Positions 17,921 to 27,278 of a DNA stretch of 64,000 nt are shown in pieces. The position numbers and the translations under genes are program-made. The notes under the pieces were generated by a model. The model was given only the letters and a program-made list of their open reading frames with translations. It did no database searches and was not told where the DNA came from. Numbering within the stretch: the stretch's first letter is position 1; each line of letters starts with the position of its first letter. This DNA comes from an uncultured Collinsella sp. GTDB taxonomy: Bacteria; Actinomycetota; Coriobacteriia; Coriobacteriales; Coriobacteriaceae. The stretch covers positions 1 to 64,000 of the forward strand of contig UQAU01000005.1 in NCBI GenBank assembly GCA_900539035.1. Direction: 5' to 3'.

Positions 17921-17958
17921 AAGCGGGCGGCTCGAATGTTTGTCCGAACCGCCCGCTT
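17921..17958 (-). terminator. Intrinsic terminator of the DUF4430 operon
   Basis: AAGCGGGCGG (17921-17930) pairs with CCGCCCGCTT (17949-17958). On the minus strand it is followed by CTTTTACAGC, a short T tract. Confidence 0.8.
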
Positions 17959-17978
17959 GGTGCGATATGTCGAGGCTC

Positions 17979-18881
17979 CTAGCCCGTCACGTAATACCAG
18001 ACCACGTTGTCACCGTTGGAGAGAACGTAGTTGCTGCAGGCCGTCATGGGCGTTGCGCCGTTGACGGAGTACATCCAGCCGCTCGTGCCGCCGTACTGTT
18101 TCTCGGCCAAACCACCAATCGCAGAAACATACGTGCCGTACGATGAGCCGTGTGCGTTGACAGAAAGGCCCAGCGCGCACAGGGCATCGTAAACGGTGGC
18201 GCCTTCGTTAAAGGTAAAGGTGCCGCCAGAGGACACGGGATTGCCCACAGCGCTCGATGTGACCGAAACCGTCACCGTAACGTAGTTGGACTCCTGTGAG
18301 CCGCTTTGGCTGCCCGAGGAGGCGTTTCCACCATTAGAGGATGAGGCTCCATCAGACGACTGGCCACCGCCCGAAGAAGCACCACCAGACGCATTGGAAG
18401 TATCACTGGCTCCCGTATTTTGGGCAGCGGATTTATCGCCAGACTTCTTGCCGCCCCGGTCCTCGGACTTCTTGCTATCCGAGTTTTTGTCCGATTCCTT
18501 GTTTGAAGACTCGGAATCGTCCTTGTCGTCGTTCGAACCCTTGGACTCATCTTTTGCGTCATTCGATGACTTGGAATCCTTGGAACTGGCCTCGCCCGAA
18601 GTCGTAGTCGAGCCAGACGCCTTGGTGTCTTTGGTGACGACGCTCTCCCCCGTCACGGTCTGAATGATCCAGTCGATGGACCAGGCACCGCTTGTGGAAG
18701 GATGGACGAAACCCAGCGAGACGACGATCAGAATGGTGCATGCAGCAGTCAGAACGCCGAGGAGCGCCTTGCGACGAGAGGTGGACGCCGCCGAAGCGGC
18801 GCCCTTTTGCTTTGGATCATCGAGCTGGATAAACGAGGAGTCGGGCTGTTGCCCGCTGGTCTCCTTGGGCTTATCGGGCAT
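17979..18881 (-). CDS. Membrane-anchored protein with C-terminal DUF4430 (transcobalamin-like) domain
   Basis: A 300-residue protein with a cytoplasmic N-terminus, one hydrophobic anchor (about 40-60), and a long S/D/K/G-rich spacer that would cross the cell wall (about 85-200). A DUF4430 domain closes it (about 205-300; FTFNEGATVYDALCALGL, GWMYSVNGATP, LSNGDNVVWYYVTG). DUF4430 resembles the beta domain of vertebrate cobalamin carriers such as intrinsic factor. The gene overlaps the end of the larger DUF4430 gene by 11 bp and lies behind a cobalamin riboswitch. Capture of B12 or another corrinoid at the cell surface is therefore likely. ATG 18881 has AAGGGTGA at proper spacing. Confidence 0.85.
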   Translation of the reverse strand: MPDKPKETSGQQPDSSFIQLDDPKQKGAASAASTSRRKALLGVLTAACTILIVVSLGFVHPSTSGAWSIDWIIQTVTGESVVTKDTKASGSTTTSGEASSKDSKSSNDAKDESKGSNDDKDDSESSNKESDKNSDSKKSEDRGGKKSGDKSAAQNTGASDTSNASGGASSGGGQSSDGASSSNGGNASSGSQSGSQESNYVTVTVSVTSSAVGNPVSSGGTFTFNEGATVYDALCALGLSVNAHGSSYGTYVSAIGGLAEKQYGGTSGWMYSVNGATPMTACSNYVLSNGDNVVWYYVTG

Positions 18882-21800
18882 TACCGTCACCCTTGCCGCG
18901 CTTGGTCAGCACGAAGACGGCGATGAGCGCGAGGCCAATCACGCCGGCGGCGATGCCAACGATGGCGAGCGGATTGGTGCCAGTCTCCTGCTCGGAAGCA
19001 CTAGAGGACTTCTTAGCAGTGGTCGTGGAAACAGCACCCGTATCGGACTTGGAATCGGACTTCTTGTCGGACTTGCCGTCCTTCTTGTCAGACTTGTTAT
19101 CAGACTTCTTGTCAGACTTCTTGTCGGACTTGTTGTCCTTGGTCTCGGTCTTGGTCGACACCGTCGTCTTGGTCACCGGCTTCTGGCCCGGGGCAATAGC
19201 GCCGCCCTTCGAGCCGGAGCCAGAGCCCGCGCCAGCGCCGGAACCAGTACCGGTACCAGAACCGCCGCCGCCATTCGAACCAGCGCCGCCATTACCGCCA
19301 GGGTTAACGGCATTCTTGGTCCACTTGGCATACAACGTCAGGTCGGCCGTCACCGGCGTACTGAAGTCGTACGCCCGCGTGCAAGCCTCATCGGTGAACC
19401 AACCGCCGAAAGTGTAGCCATCGCGCGTCGGATCGGCCGGCTTGACCAGCTTGCCGTCGGCCGTAGCAACAAACTTAGTGTCGCAAGCAGACCCGCCGTT
19501 GGAATTAAAGGCAACCGTCCAAGACTCAACGGCCCCGAGCTTGAACAGCGTGCCCGAATCATTGATGTAGTACAGGCTGCCAGATGCATCGGCAATGACC
19601 GTAGAGTCACAGTACTGGTAATGGCCAGCCGCATCATAAATCTGCGTCGCCTCTGCATCACCGAGCGTATAGCGATACACGCCACCACCAGCAGAGTAGT
19701 TGACGTAATCCTTGCTATCCGCGCTGTTAACGGTGAAGTACACATAGGTCTTGCCGCCCTGAACACTCACCAGCGGAGTAGCAGCAATACCGTTGAGGCC
19801 AGCCGGCAGCGCCTTGCCGTCGGCAGCAGCGACCATCGTGGTCTTACCCGTCTTCAGGTTATAGAGAACCAGAGCAGAGCCCGTAGCCGTCTGTCCGCCG
19901 ACAATCAGATTGTCACCAAACACCGCAGGGGCGCTCAGATTATTCGTAAGGCCCAGATCAACCGTCTTCTGTGCACTCAGCACACCCTTCGCCGAAAGCG
20001 AAATCACATGGAGCTTTCCGTCGTGCGTCATCTGATAGAAGGTCGAACCATTGGACGGATCGGCAATGCAATCGGCATTTGCGACAGCGCCGAGCTCCAT
20101 GGTCGAAACGACATCGCCCGTCGTCTTATCAATGCACTTAAGCGTGCCCGCGCTCGTAGGAACGATGGCATACTTATCCGTCAAAGCCGCACCAGTCCAG
20201 TAATAGCCCTCGGAAGCGTCAATGTTCTGCCAAGAAACTTCGCCCGTGGCAATCTTAATGCGCATAAAGGAGCCGTTGCCGTAGGTCGCGTTGTAATTCT
20301 CGTCATACGAAATATCGACCGAGCCTACATAGACGTACTCGCCGTCCGAAACGACGGTGCAGGAGCTCTGCGTCAAGTCCGTCAAACCAGGCGACAGCCA
20401 CTTGCAGATCAGCTTGTCTGCAGTAATCGCCTGGACCGCACCGCCGTTGAGCGGAACGATGATAAGGCCATTGGTATAGATCGGGCGAGAGGTATAGCTC
20501 ACCTTAGAGGCAAGCGGCGCAGAGGCAACCTTTTTGCCCGTGGACGAATCGATCTTAATGAGCTCGTTCTCGGTCGCGATGTACACAAAGCCGTTAGCAA
20601 TGACAGGCTCGCTGCAGTTGGCATACTGCTGGCCAGACTCGGCCTTCCAATCGAAGGCCCACTTAAGACCGGCGGCCTGCGCAGGCGTCTTGGCATCCGT
20701 TACGGTCGAACCGTTGCCACTGTTGCCGTAGCCGGCCCACTCGGCATCCCAATTAGGAGTCGTCGCACTCGGGTCCACGACAATCTTGTCGGGATCGGGC
20801 ATGGGCGATTTTTCGGTGGTGTAGGCAAATGTAACCTTGTCGCCGCTCTTGAGCGTGACCTGGTTGGCACAGAGGGATGAGGACTCTCCGTTGATATACA
20901 GATGCCAGTATTTACCGGTCGCACCATCATAGCCGTAAGACTTGTCTTCGAACGGCGAAGTAATGGACCAGTATGCACCACTCTGGGAGGCCTTGTAATC
21001 AATGCCCTTCGCCTTCAGAACCGTCTCAATAAGGTCCTGAGCCGTAGAGCCTTCGGGCAGAGAAACGTTGCTTGCCGAGCCCCAGCGAGCATTGTTGCCG
21101 TTGACATCGGGACCGATAACATCGACAGACCCAAGAACCTGGCCAGGAAGGGCATCGGCGTCAGCACCATACATAAAGGTGACGGCATCGCCCTCATGGA
21201 GCTCGTAGGCACCGGCGCCAACGTCGGCGAACTTGCCATTTACGTAGAAGCGCCAATAGCTATTGGTCGCAGCATCCCAGCCATAGGACTTACCATCGAA
21301 CGGCGAATAAATGCCGTTGAGGAACCAGCCCCAAGACGATTCGCTAGCATCGAGCTTAAGGCCGGTCTGCTCAAGGAGATCCTTGGCAGTGGAGCCTGCC
21401 TTGAGACTCGTCTGGCCCGTCGAAGCCCAAACCTGCTGCTTGCCGTCCTTGTCCTTACCGAGAACCTGAACAGAAGCATGGACAGAATCGGAGGGCAGCT
21501 GGTCGCCCCAGCCACCGTAGAACCACGTAACGGTATCGCCGGCATGGATGGTGACATTGTCCGCCGTATAGTCACTCGACTTGCCGTTGATGAACAGCTG
21601 CCAATAGGTCGAATAATCTTGGGGCGTACCCAGCTCAACACCGTTGTACTTAAGGCTCAGAATGAAGGAGCCCGCAGCAACGGCGTCAATGTCGTTCGCC
21701 TCGAGTGCGACCTTCGTAAGATCAAGCGCGCTCGAGCCGGACGTCACCACATACTGCGCGTTATCGACCCAAGCCTGAGTCTTGCCCTGGGCATCGCGAC

Positions 21801-22713
21801 CAATGACGGTCACATTTGCGGCAACCTGGTCCTTAACGACAGGGGACGCGCTACCAGCCGTATAGGCAAACTCAACCTTCTGCCCCTGGGTGAGCTTAAC
21901 GCTGCTCGCGCCAACCGAGGAAGACGCACCGTCGACGAACAGCTGCCAGAAGGCATAAGTCGTCGGATCGAAGGCAAGCGTACGGCCATCGCTCGGGGAT
22001 GTGATGCTTTTGAGGTAGAAACCGTATGCCGTGTTCGGATCGTAGTCTGCCTTGAAGCCCGTCTTCTGCTGCAGCTTAACGAAGGCATCCGCAGCCGTCG
22101 CGCCCTCGTCGAGCTTGAGCTGCGTGGGTGCCACCCAGGTCTGAGCCTTGCCGTCGGCATCGGTGCCGATAATCGAGAACGAGACCTCGACTTGCTTCTT
22201 GGCGACATCGCCGGTTTCTGTCGGGTTCTCCGTCTGGACGGCAGTCGCGGCGGCAGATCCTGCTTGGCCAGCGGATGCCGTCGAAGACTGCTCGCTCGTA
22301 GCAGGGCTCTCCCCCGTCGCCGAGCCTTCGTCGCCAGTTGCTGCCTCTGTTGTGGCGGCACTAGCTGCAGGCGCGCCCTCGGAATCCGAGACCTCGGTGC
22401 CGCTCTGCTCGGCGGTACCGCCCGCAAGCGCTGCGTCCTCGCCCGGCGTCGCAGCCTGAGCCACAGCCTCGGCAATGCCCTCGGCGCCCTCGGCCCACAG
22501 TTGAGCCGGCGTGGTGCCAAAGGCCATCGCGAAGGCCAGGAATGCCACCAGGCCGCGCTTGGCTACACCGCGTGCAATCGCGCCACGACGATGCAACGAG
22601 GCGCGCTCACGCTCGTCCTCAAACATATCCATTTGTCCCCCATTGTCTGTACTTGGAGCGTTGCCTTGAGGCTGCCCCACGTCATCGCGCATGTTGCGCT
22701 CGAGTTCCCCCAT
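18871..22713 (-). CDS. Giant surface protein: four DUF4430 domains, PQQ-like propeller, Listeria-Bacteroides repeat, C-terminal anchor
   Basis: 1280 residues. An N-terminal cytoplasmic-like stretch precedes a signal segment (about 51-74). A low-complexity A/T/S/E region follows, then four tandem DUF4430 domains (about 174-286, 296-402, 408-516 and 522-632), each ending in a GD/GQ-x-V-x-F-x-Y strand. A PQQ/quinoprotein-like beta propeller spans about 650-1090, and an InlB-type repeat (DGYTFGGWF...YAKW) about 1095-1160. The end is a G/S- then K/D/S-rich wall spacer and a transmembrane helix with basic tail. No LPxTG is seen; QETGTNP lies at that place. The repeats suggest multivalent corrinoid binding, consistent with the upstream cobalamin riboswitch. 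Binding itself is inferred. Confidence 0.87.
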   Translation of the reverse strand: MGELERNMRDDVGQPQGNAPSTDNGGQMDMFEDERERASLHRRGAIARGVAKRGLVAFLAFAMAFGTTPAQLWAEGAEGIAEAVAQAATPGEDAALAGGTAEQSGTEVSDSEGAPAASAATTEAATGDEGSATGESPATSEQSSTASAGQAGSAAATAVQTENPTETGDVAKKQVEVSFSIIGTDADGKAQTWVAPTQLKLDEGATAADAFVKLQQKTGFKADYDPNTAYGFYLKSITSPSDGRTLAFDPTTYAFWQLFVDGASSSVGASSVKLTQGQKVEFAYTAGSASPVVKDQVAANVTVIGRDAQGKTQAWVDNAQYVVTSGSSALDLTKVALEANDIDAVAAGSFILSLKYNGVELGTPQDYSTYWQLFINGKSSDYTADNVTIHAGDTVTWFYGGWGDQLPSDSVHASVQVLGKDKDGKQQVWASTGQTSLKAGSTAKDLLEQTGLKLDASESSWGWFLNGIYSPFDGKSYGWDAATNSYWRFYVNGKFADVGAGAYELHEGDAVTFMYGADADALPGQVLGSVDVIGPDVNGNNARWGSASNVSLPEGSTAQDLIETVLKAKGIDYKASQSGAYWSITSPFEDKSYGYDGATGKYWHLYINGESSSLCANQVTLKSGDKVTFAYTTEKSPMPDPDKIVVDPSATTPNWDAEWAGYGNSGNGSTVTDAKTPAQAAGLKWAFDWKAESGQQYANCSEPVIANGFVYIATENELIKIDSSTGKKVASAPLASKVSYTSRPIYTNGLIIVPLNGGAVQAITADKLICKWLSPGLTDLTQSSCTVVSDGEYVYVGSVDISYDENYNATYGNGSFMRIKIATGEVSWQNIDASEGYYWTGAALTDKYAIVPTSAGTLKCIDKTTGDVVSTMELGAVANADCIADPSNGSTFYQMTHDGKLHVISLSAKGVLSAQKTVDLGLTNNLSAPAVFGDNLIVGGQTATGSALVLYNLKTGKTTMVAAADGKALPAGLNGIAATPLVSVQGGKTYVYFTVNSADSKDYVNYSAGGGVYRYTLGDAEATQIYDAAGHYQYCDSTVIADASGSLYYINDSGTLFKLGAVESWTVAFNSNGGSACDTKFVATADGKLVKPADPTRDGYTFGGWFTDEACTRAYDFSTPVTADLTLYAKWTKNAVNPGGNGGAGSNGGGGSGTGTGSGAGAGSGSGSKGGAIAPGQKPVTKTTVSTKTETKDNKSDKKSDKKSDNKSDKKDGKSDKKSDSKSDTGAVSTTTAKKSSSASEQETGTNPLAIVGIAAGVIGLALIAVFVLTKRGKGDGNAR

Positions 22714-22769
22714 CGGGGTCCCCTTCCCTCCAGAGCCCTATGCACACCGGCGGCATACGCCGCGGCAAC

Positions 22770-22965
22770 GTGCAAGATGGGAGGCGATCCGACTTAACCT
22801 TAACGGCTCGGGCACGTCGTCCGATCTGCGACGCGAGCATCCCGAGCCAAGAGGAATTACGGTTACTGGTACAGCCGGGGACTTGCACCCCGATTCTCCC
22901 AAACGCGCAGGAAAACCGCGCATTCGTGCGTCTCCGCACCACCATCTAGGCCATCGATTAATACC
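22770..22965 (-). ncRNA. Cobalamin riboswitch
   Basis: On the minus strand, about 60 bases before the surface gene at 22713, the leader carries the conserved cobalamin-aptamer core. It has GGGAGAATCGGGGTGCAAG, then TCCCCGGCTGTACC, then AGTAACCGTAA, and a B12-box-like AAGTCGGATCGCCTCCC that closes the element. The order and spacing match the family, although the B12 box is degenerate. A hairpin GCGCGG...CTGCGCG lies on the 5' side. It most likely represses translation or transcription of the two DUF4430 genes when cobalamin is plentiful. The outer borders are approximate. Confidence 0.85.
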
Positions 22966-22982
22966 GTCAATATGCTATCACG

Positions 22983-23011
22983 CAAAAGGGCCTCGCACGC
23001 AGGCGAAGCCC
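22983..23011 (-). terminator. Intrinsic terminator after ubiB-like gene
   Basis: GGGCCTCGC (22988-22996) pairs with GCGAAGCCC (23003-23011) with one mismatch. On the minus strand the stem is followed by TTTT. It separates the kinase operon from the riboswitch-controlled operon. Confidence 0.7.
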
Positions 23012-23062
23012 AAGGTAAAAGCTATTGTTTGCGATAGGAAAATGCGGTGACGGTCGCAGACT

Positions 23063-24826
23063 CTAGTGCTTGCCGCCGTGGCTGTTGCGCCAAATCTCGC
23101 GGCCCAGCATCAGCGCCAGCACCAGCGCGCTCACGTAGCCCATAAAGCCAATGACCGGGATACCAAACACAACCGGCTCGATGCGCGCGTAGTACACCAC
23201 CGACGAACCGATAAACAGGCCGGCGATCACAATTGCCATCGACATGCGGTCGATAATTCCGCCCAGCTGCCGCAGCGCCTTATCGCTGCTCATGATCTGC
23301 GTGTTCACCTTAAGCTGGCCGCGCGTGAGCATGCGCGACGCCAAGCCCAGATACTCGGCCGCCTCGAGCGAGCCTTTTGCCGCGCGATAGCTGCTCGCGG
23401 CAAGATCGCGCCCCATTTCGCGCACGCGCGCATAGGTGCTCTTCTCGTTTTTGATGTGCGTCTGGATAATCTGGATCATATTGACGTTGGGCATGTACTC
23501 GGTCAGCAGGCCCTCAAGCGTCACCATGCCGCGCGCGAACATTGTCACCACGCTCGGCAGCTCAACGTCGTTCTTGCGCGCCAGGTTTAGCAGCGAGGTC
23601 AAAAACTCGCCGATATCAAGATCCTTAAGGTCAAGACCCGCAAAGTCGGCGACGATAAAGTCCAGATCGGACAAAAAGGCCGAATGGTCGAGCTCGGCCG
23701 AGTCGCCGCGCGTCACGGCAAAGCGCATAAGCGAATCCTTGAGCTTGGGCACGTCGCCCTCGGCCACGGCGAAAATCATGTCCTTGACGATACCGCGGTC
23801 GTGGCTCGACATGCGCCCGACCATGCCCAGGTCAATAAAGTAAACGATGCCATCTTTGAGGATGATGTTTCCCGCATGCGGGTCGGCATGGAAAAAGCCG
23901 TCGTCGAGCACCTGCGTCGAATAGTCCTCGACAATCGCCGAGCCAATCTTTTCCAGGTCATAGCCCTCGGCCACCAGGCGCTCGGGATCGGCAATCGAGA
24001 TGCCGTCAATGTAGTCCATGACCACCACGTGTTCGGTGCAAAGATCCAGGTAGGACTTAGGACACGACACGCCATGGACGCTCTTATGGAACTCATAGAA
24101 ATCGTTGAGGTTTTTGGCCTCGGCCAAAAAGTTGGTCTCCTCGCGAAACGAGGTCCACAGCTCTTCGACCACGCCGTGCAGGTCAACAAACTGATCGGTG
24201 TTGACAAACTTGGAAACGATGCGCACCACCGAGCGAATGATGTCGATGTCCTGCGCCATCACCTGCTGCGCACCGGGGCGCTGCACTTTAACGGCCACGT
24301 CCTCGCCGGTCACCAAGCGGGCGCGGTGCACCTGCGCGAGCGACGCGCTACCGAGCGGGTTGGGGTCGATGGCGTCGAACATCTGCCCCAAGCGCTGGCC
24401 GTACTCCTCTTCCAGACAGCGGAGCACTACCTCATACGGCACCGGCTCTACGTCGGAGCGCAGGCGACGCAGCTCGTCGCAAAACCGCTGCGGCAAGATC
24501 TCGGAGCGGTTGGCCAGGATCTGCCCCATCTTGACGAACATGGGGCCGAGCTCTTCGAGCAGACGACGCAGGCGCACCGGCGTGAGGTTATCCCACACGC
24601 GGTACTTTTTGACCAGGCGAACAATCTGCCCGATGCGTTCGCGGCGGCCTGCCGGCGTGAGCTGGTATTCCTCGTCCGGCGCCATCGCGTCGGGCTCCTC
24701 GGGGACCATATCGACAGCGCGCGGCTTCTTGCGAGCGCCCGAGACGGCGGCCTCAACCTCATCGACAACCGCCGTCTCGTCACCCAAGGGATCTAGATTG
24801 TTGTAATCGGTGGTGGAATCTGCCAT
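23063..24826 (-). CDS. ABC1/UbiB (AarF) family atypical kinase
   Basis: A 587-residue protein of the UbiB/ADCK family, which have kinase-like ATPase activity and support isoprenoid-lipid or quinone metabolism. Family hallmarks are KMGQILANRSEILP (the KxGQ helix, about 96), GSASLAQVHRA (the altered P-loop), VAVKVQRPG (ATP lysine) and HADPHAGNI followed by IDLGMVG (metal site). Two C-terminal transmembrane helices (about 533-553 and 556-576) anchor it. It follows a phasin-like gene by 8 bp, so the pair is probably one transcript. Its substrate in an anaerobe without obvious ubiquinone synthesis is unknown. Confidence 0.92.
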   Translation of the reverse strand: MADSTTDYNNLDPLGDETAVVDEVEAAVSGARKKPRAVDMVPEEPDAMAPDEEYQLTPAGRRERIGQIVRLVKKYRVWDNLTPVRLRRLLEELGPMFVKMGQILANRSEILPQRFCDELRRLRSDVEPVPYEVVLRCLEEEYGQRLGQMFDAIDPNPLGSASLAQVHRARLVTGEDVAVKVQRPGAQQVMAQDIDIIRSVVRIVSKFVNTDQFVDLHGVVEELWTSFREETNFLAEAKNLNDFYEFHKSVHGVSCPKSYLDLCTEHVVVMDYIDGISIADPERLVAEGYDLEKIGSAIVEDYSTQVLDDGFFHADPHAGNIILKDGIVYFIDLGMVGRMSSHDRGIVKDMIFAVAEGDVPKLKDSLMRFAVTRGDSAELDHSAFLSDLDFIVADFAGLDLKDLDIGEFLTSLLNLARKNDVELPSVVTMFARGMVTLEGLLTEYMPNVNMIQIIQTHIKNEKSTYARVREMGRDLAASSYRAAKGSLEAAEYLGLASRMLTRGQLKVNTQIMSSDKALRQLGGIIDRMSMAIVIAGLFIGSSVVYYARIEPVVFGIPVIGFMGYVSALVLALMLGREIWRNSHGGKH

Positions 24827-24834
24827 CTGCGCTG

Positions 24835-25251
24835 CTACTCGGCCTCTTCGGCGTCCTCTGCGTCGTCGGGCTCAACGGACTCGACGGGCACCGAGGTCAC
24901 GTTGTCCTCGACCGAATCGACGATGTCGCGCACATGGGCCAAAAAGGCCGTGCGCTCAGGGGCGGTCATAACGCGGACGCGGGCCAGGATGAGCTCGTCG
25001 AGCACGCGCTGCGCCGCAGTCTCGCCCTGCATGCCCAGGCGCTCGGTCAGGTCGGAGATGGTGCCACCCGCCTGCTCGAACATGTCAGACACGCTGCGGG
25101 CGATATCGGGGGTGCCGGCATCCTTGCGGACCTGCTCGCCCTTGGTATTGAGGTCGTCAAGGACCTTCTTGCCGCCCTCGACGGCAACGGCGGCGGCGCC
25201 AAAGCCCACGTTGATGGCACCGTTAACAAGCTGATCGAGTTTCATAACCAT
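24835..25251 (-). CDS. Phasin-like coiled-coil protein
   Basis: A 138-residue protein with a short glycine/alanine-rich amphipathic N-terminus (about 8-30), a long alpha-helical region with heptad character (about 30-110), and an acidic tail. The layout recalls phasin/PhaF-type or UbiK-like small proteins; no polyhydroxyalkanoate genes are nearby. It precedes the UbiB-type kinase gene by 8 bp and so may be its accessory protein. ATG 25251 follows GGAG at six bases; ATG 25245 is an alternative. Confidence 0.7.
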   Translation of the reverse strand: MVMKLDQLVNGAINVGFGAAAVAVEGGKKVLDDLNTKGEQVRKDAGTPDIARSVSDMFEQAGGTISDLTERLGMQGETAAQRVLDELILARVRVMTAPERTAFLAHVRDIVDSVEDNVTSVPVESVEPDDAEDAEEAE

Positions 25252-25342
25252 GGTTGGCTCCAATCATGAACAACTGCATTGGCCTTCTTGTACCCAAGAT
25301 TGGGCGAACGACACAAAATCGTTTTACCGCCAAGGTAGGAAT

Positions 25343-25381
25343 CGAGCGGGGCAAAGCCCTCGACGGCGTTTGCCCCGCTCG
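25343..25381 (-). terminator. Stem-loop after dipeptidase gene
   Basis: A perfect 13-bp stem, CGAGCGGGGCAAA (25343-25355) with TTTGCCCCGCTCG (25369-25381). It lies just past the stop of the minus-strand C69 gene. The T tract is poor. Confidence 0.6.
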
Positions 25382-25399
25382 CTCGTTGCAAGGTCGGCT

Positions 25400-26923
25400 T
25401 TACCTCACATTGTCGTTCATCGCGAAGGAATTCTTCATGGCACAGCTCGTGGTGTAGAGGACCTTGCCCAACAGAGCATCGGTCTCCACCCGCACGCGCT
25501 CGGCAAACTCCTCGTTGGCGCGGGCAAGCTCGGCGGGCACCTCGGCCTCGGGCAGCGCGGCCACGACAGCGTCAACGTCGTGAATCTGCTTGTGGCCCAT
25601 GCCGCCGACCTTTTCCTGATAATCCTCGACCGCACGACCGCACTCATGGAAGCGAACATCGGCCAAGGCACCGATCAGGCGATTTGCCCAATAGAAATTC
25701 TCGGACGTCACGCGAGCCTGCGTGTCGGCATAGTACTCGGGCATGGTCTCGACATTGGCGTACAGCGGCACGAGCGCGTTAAACGAGTTAGAGCCAAACG
25801 CCATCCACTGCACGGCGCGATACGCCGGCTGTACATAGGGACGCAGCTGCAACACGGCAAGCTGGCTGTTGCGGTTGATGCCGATGGGACGATAGGCACC
25901 GCGCGTGGCGGGCGTGCCCTTGCTGCCGTAGCAGTCGTACTCCGTGCCCTGGTAGTGGCTCGAAAGCACGTACTTGATGTCCTCGATGGTCACCTTGCGC
26001 TCGGGCACGCGGCTCCAAGGGATGTCGTCGCTCTCGGGCGTGTAGTCGGCGTCGGGACCGTCCCATACATCGCTGGGGTTGAGGCAGCGCTGCATATACC
26101 AGGCGCGCGGCGTGTTGTAGACATGGTCGCTGTCGCTGTGCGAGCCAAAGGCCTCGCGCGGGTTAAAGACCGTCGCCGGACCGTCGCCCCCGACGCCCAG
26201 CGTCAGGTCCAGATGCCACTCGGCCATCCAGGAGCGCAGGTCGGCAGAGCACATATGATCTGCCTGGGTGCCCTCGGCATCGTCCAGGTCAAAGCTGTCG
26301 ATACCCAGCTGGTTGGGCATGGTCACATAGGCGTCATCGGGCACGCGCTTGGCGATCCAGTGGTGGCCGCCGATGGTCTCGAGCCACCAGATCTCGTCAA
26401 CGTCACTAAAGGCGATGCCGTTGTTCTCGTAGGTACCGTAGCGCTCGAGCAGGTCGCCCAGGATACGCACGCCGTCGCGGGCAGACTTGGCGTACGGCAG
26501 CACCAGGGTCACCATGTCCTCCTCACCCAGACCGCCGGGCTGCGCCGGGACGTAGCCGTCCTCGCCCTCGTTGCCCTTGGCGGGCACGTAGTCGACAAGC
26601 GGATCGGCGCCGCGGACGCGCTCGTTGGTGGTGAGCGTCTCGGTTGCGGACATGCCAACATTGAGCTCGTTGAAGCCGGCCTCGGCCCAAATGCCATGAC
26701 CCGGGACAACGTCGGGGACGCTTGTGTAACGCATGGGATTGTCGGGCAGTTCAACGGTCAGGTGGCTCAGGACACTCGTGTAGACACGCGGCTGCTCGTC
26801 GGGATGTACTACGCGCATGCGCTTGGGCTCAAACACCCCGTTGGACGAGTCCTCGTTGCGGGCGACCAGGGTCGACCCGTCATAGCTCGCGTTCTTACCA
26901 ACCAAAATCGTTGTGCACGGCAT
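25400..26923 (-). CDS. C69 family dipeptidase (PepD-like)
   Basis: An N-terminal-nucleophile hydrolase of family C69 that cleaves dipeptides. The 507-residue product starts MPCTTILVGKNAS, with the cysteine three residues from the start as expected for the exposed nucleophile. VARNEDSS and WWLETIGGHHW motifs support the family. ATG 26923 is chosen since AAGGAGG lies six bases upstream, while the ATG at 26929 directly abuts it. No signal peptide is seen, so it acts in the cytoplasm. It stands alone, with the 31-nt inverted-repeat element upstream. Confidence 0.93.
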   Translation of the reverse strand: MPCTTILVGKNASYDGSTLVARNEDSSNGVFEPKRMRVVHPDEQPRVYTSVLSHLTVELPDNPMRYTSVPDVVPGHGIWAEAGFNELNVGMSATETLTTNERVRGADPLVDYVPAKGNEGEDGYVPAQPGGLGEEDMVTLVLPYAKSARDGVRILGDLLERYGTYENNGIAFSDVDEIWWLETIGGHHWIAKRVPDDAYVTMPNQLGIDSFDLDDAEGTQADHMCSADLRSWMAEWHLDLTLGVGGDGPATVFNPREAFGSHSDSDHVYNTPRAWYMQRCLNPSDVWDGPDADYTPESDDIPWSRVPERKVTIEDIKYVLSSHYQGTEYDCYGSKGTPATRGAYRPIGINRNSQLAVLQLRPYVQPAYRAVQWMAFGSNSFNALVPLYANVETMPEYYADTQARVTSENFYWANRLIGALADVRFHECGRAVEDYQEKVGGMGHKQIHDVDAVVAALPEAEVPAELARANEEFAERVRVETDALLGKVLYTTSCAMKNSFAMNDNVR

Positions 26924-27010
26924 GCGCATCCTCCTTGAGCGAAGAAATCAAACGGCAACAGTGTATCGCTTCGGCGCAAAAAGGGCGAAACCGCCGCCCC
27001 GGCAGCCCCT

Positions 27011-27240
27011 GTGGGCAAAAAATGCCAAATATGAGTACTGTCACAAATTTAGTAGCAGCAATTTAAGCGAATGCAGGTGTCGATAATCTACATTTGTTCA
27101 AAAGCTTGACAATGTAATTCCTCATAAGTCCAATAAAATAGGCTCTCTATCGATAATAAATACCGATAGAGAGCCAAAATGACCTAAAACATATGTGACT
27201 ATCTTGGCAACAGTACTCATATTTGGCGTTTTTTGCCCAC
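27011..27240. repeat. Element bounded by 31-nt inverted repeats with an internal hairpin
   Basis: 27011-27041 and 27210-27240 are inverted copies of a 31-nt sequence (30 of 31 identical). The sequence begins GTGGGCAAAAAATGCC and ends TATGAGTACTGT. They enclose 168 bp of AT-rich DNA with a perfect 12-bp hairpin (GGCTCTCTATCG at 27141-27152 with CGATAGAGAGCC at 27164-27175) and a TTGACA box at about 27107. No ORF of note lies inside. It may be a miniature mobile element, or paired binding sites flanking a small RNA with its own terminator. Confidence 0.65.
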
Positions 27241-27278
27241 GTGGTATATGTCTAACCCCCTCAAACAGCCCAAAACGC

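Noticed and set aside
18664..22797. Two long plus-strand frames opposite the DUF4430 genes
   Set aside because: Arg/Ile/Gly-rich antisense shadows without motifs; the minus strand carries the signal peptide, domain repeats and riboswitch.
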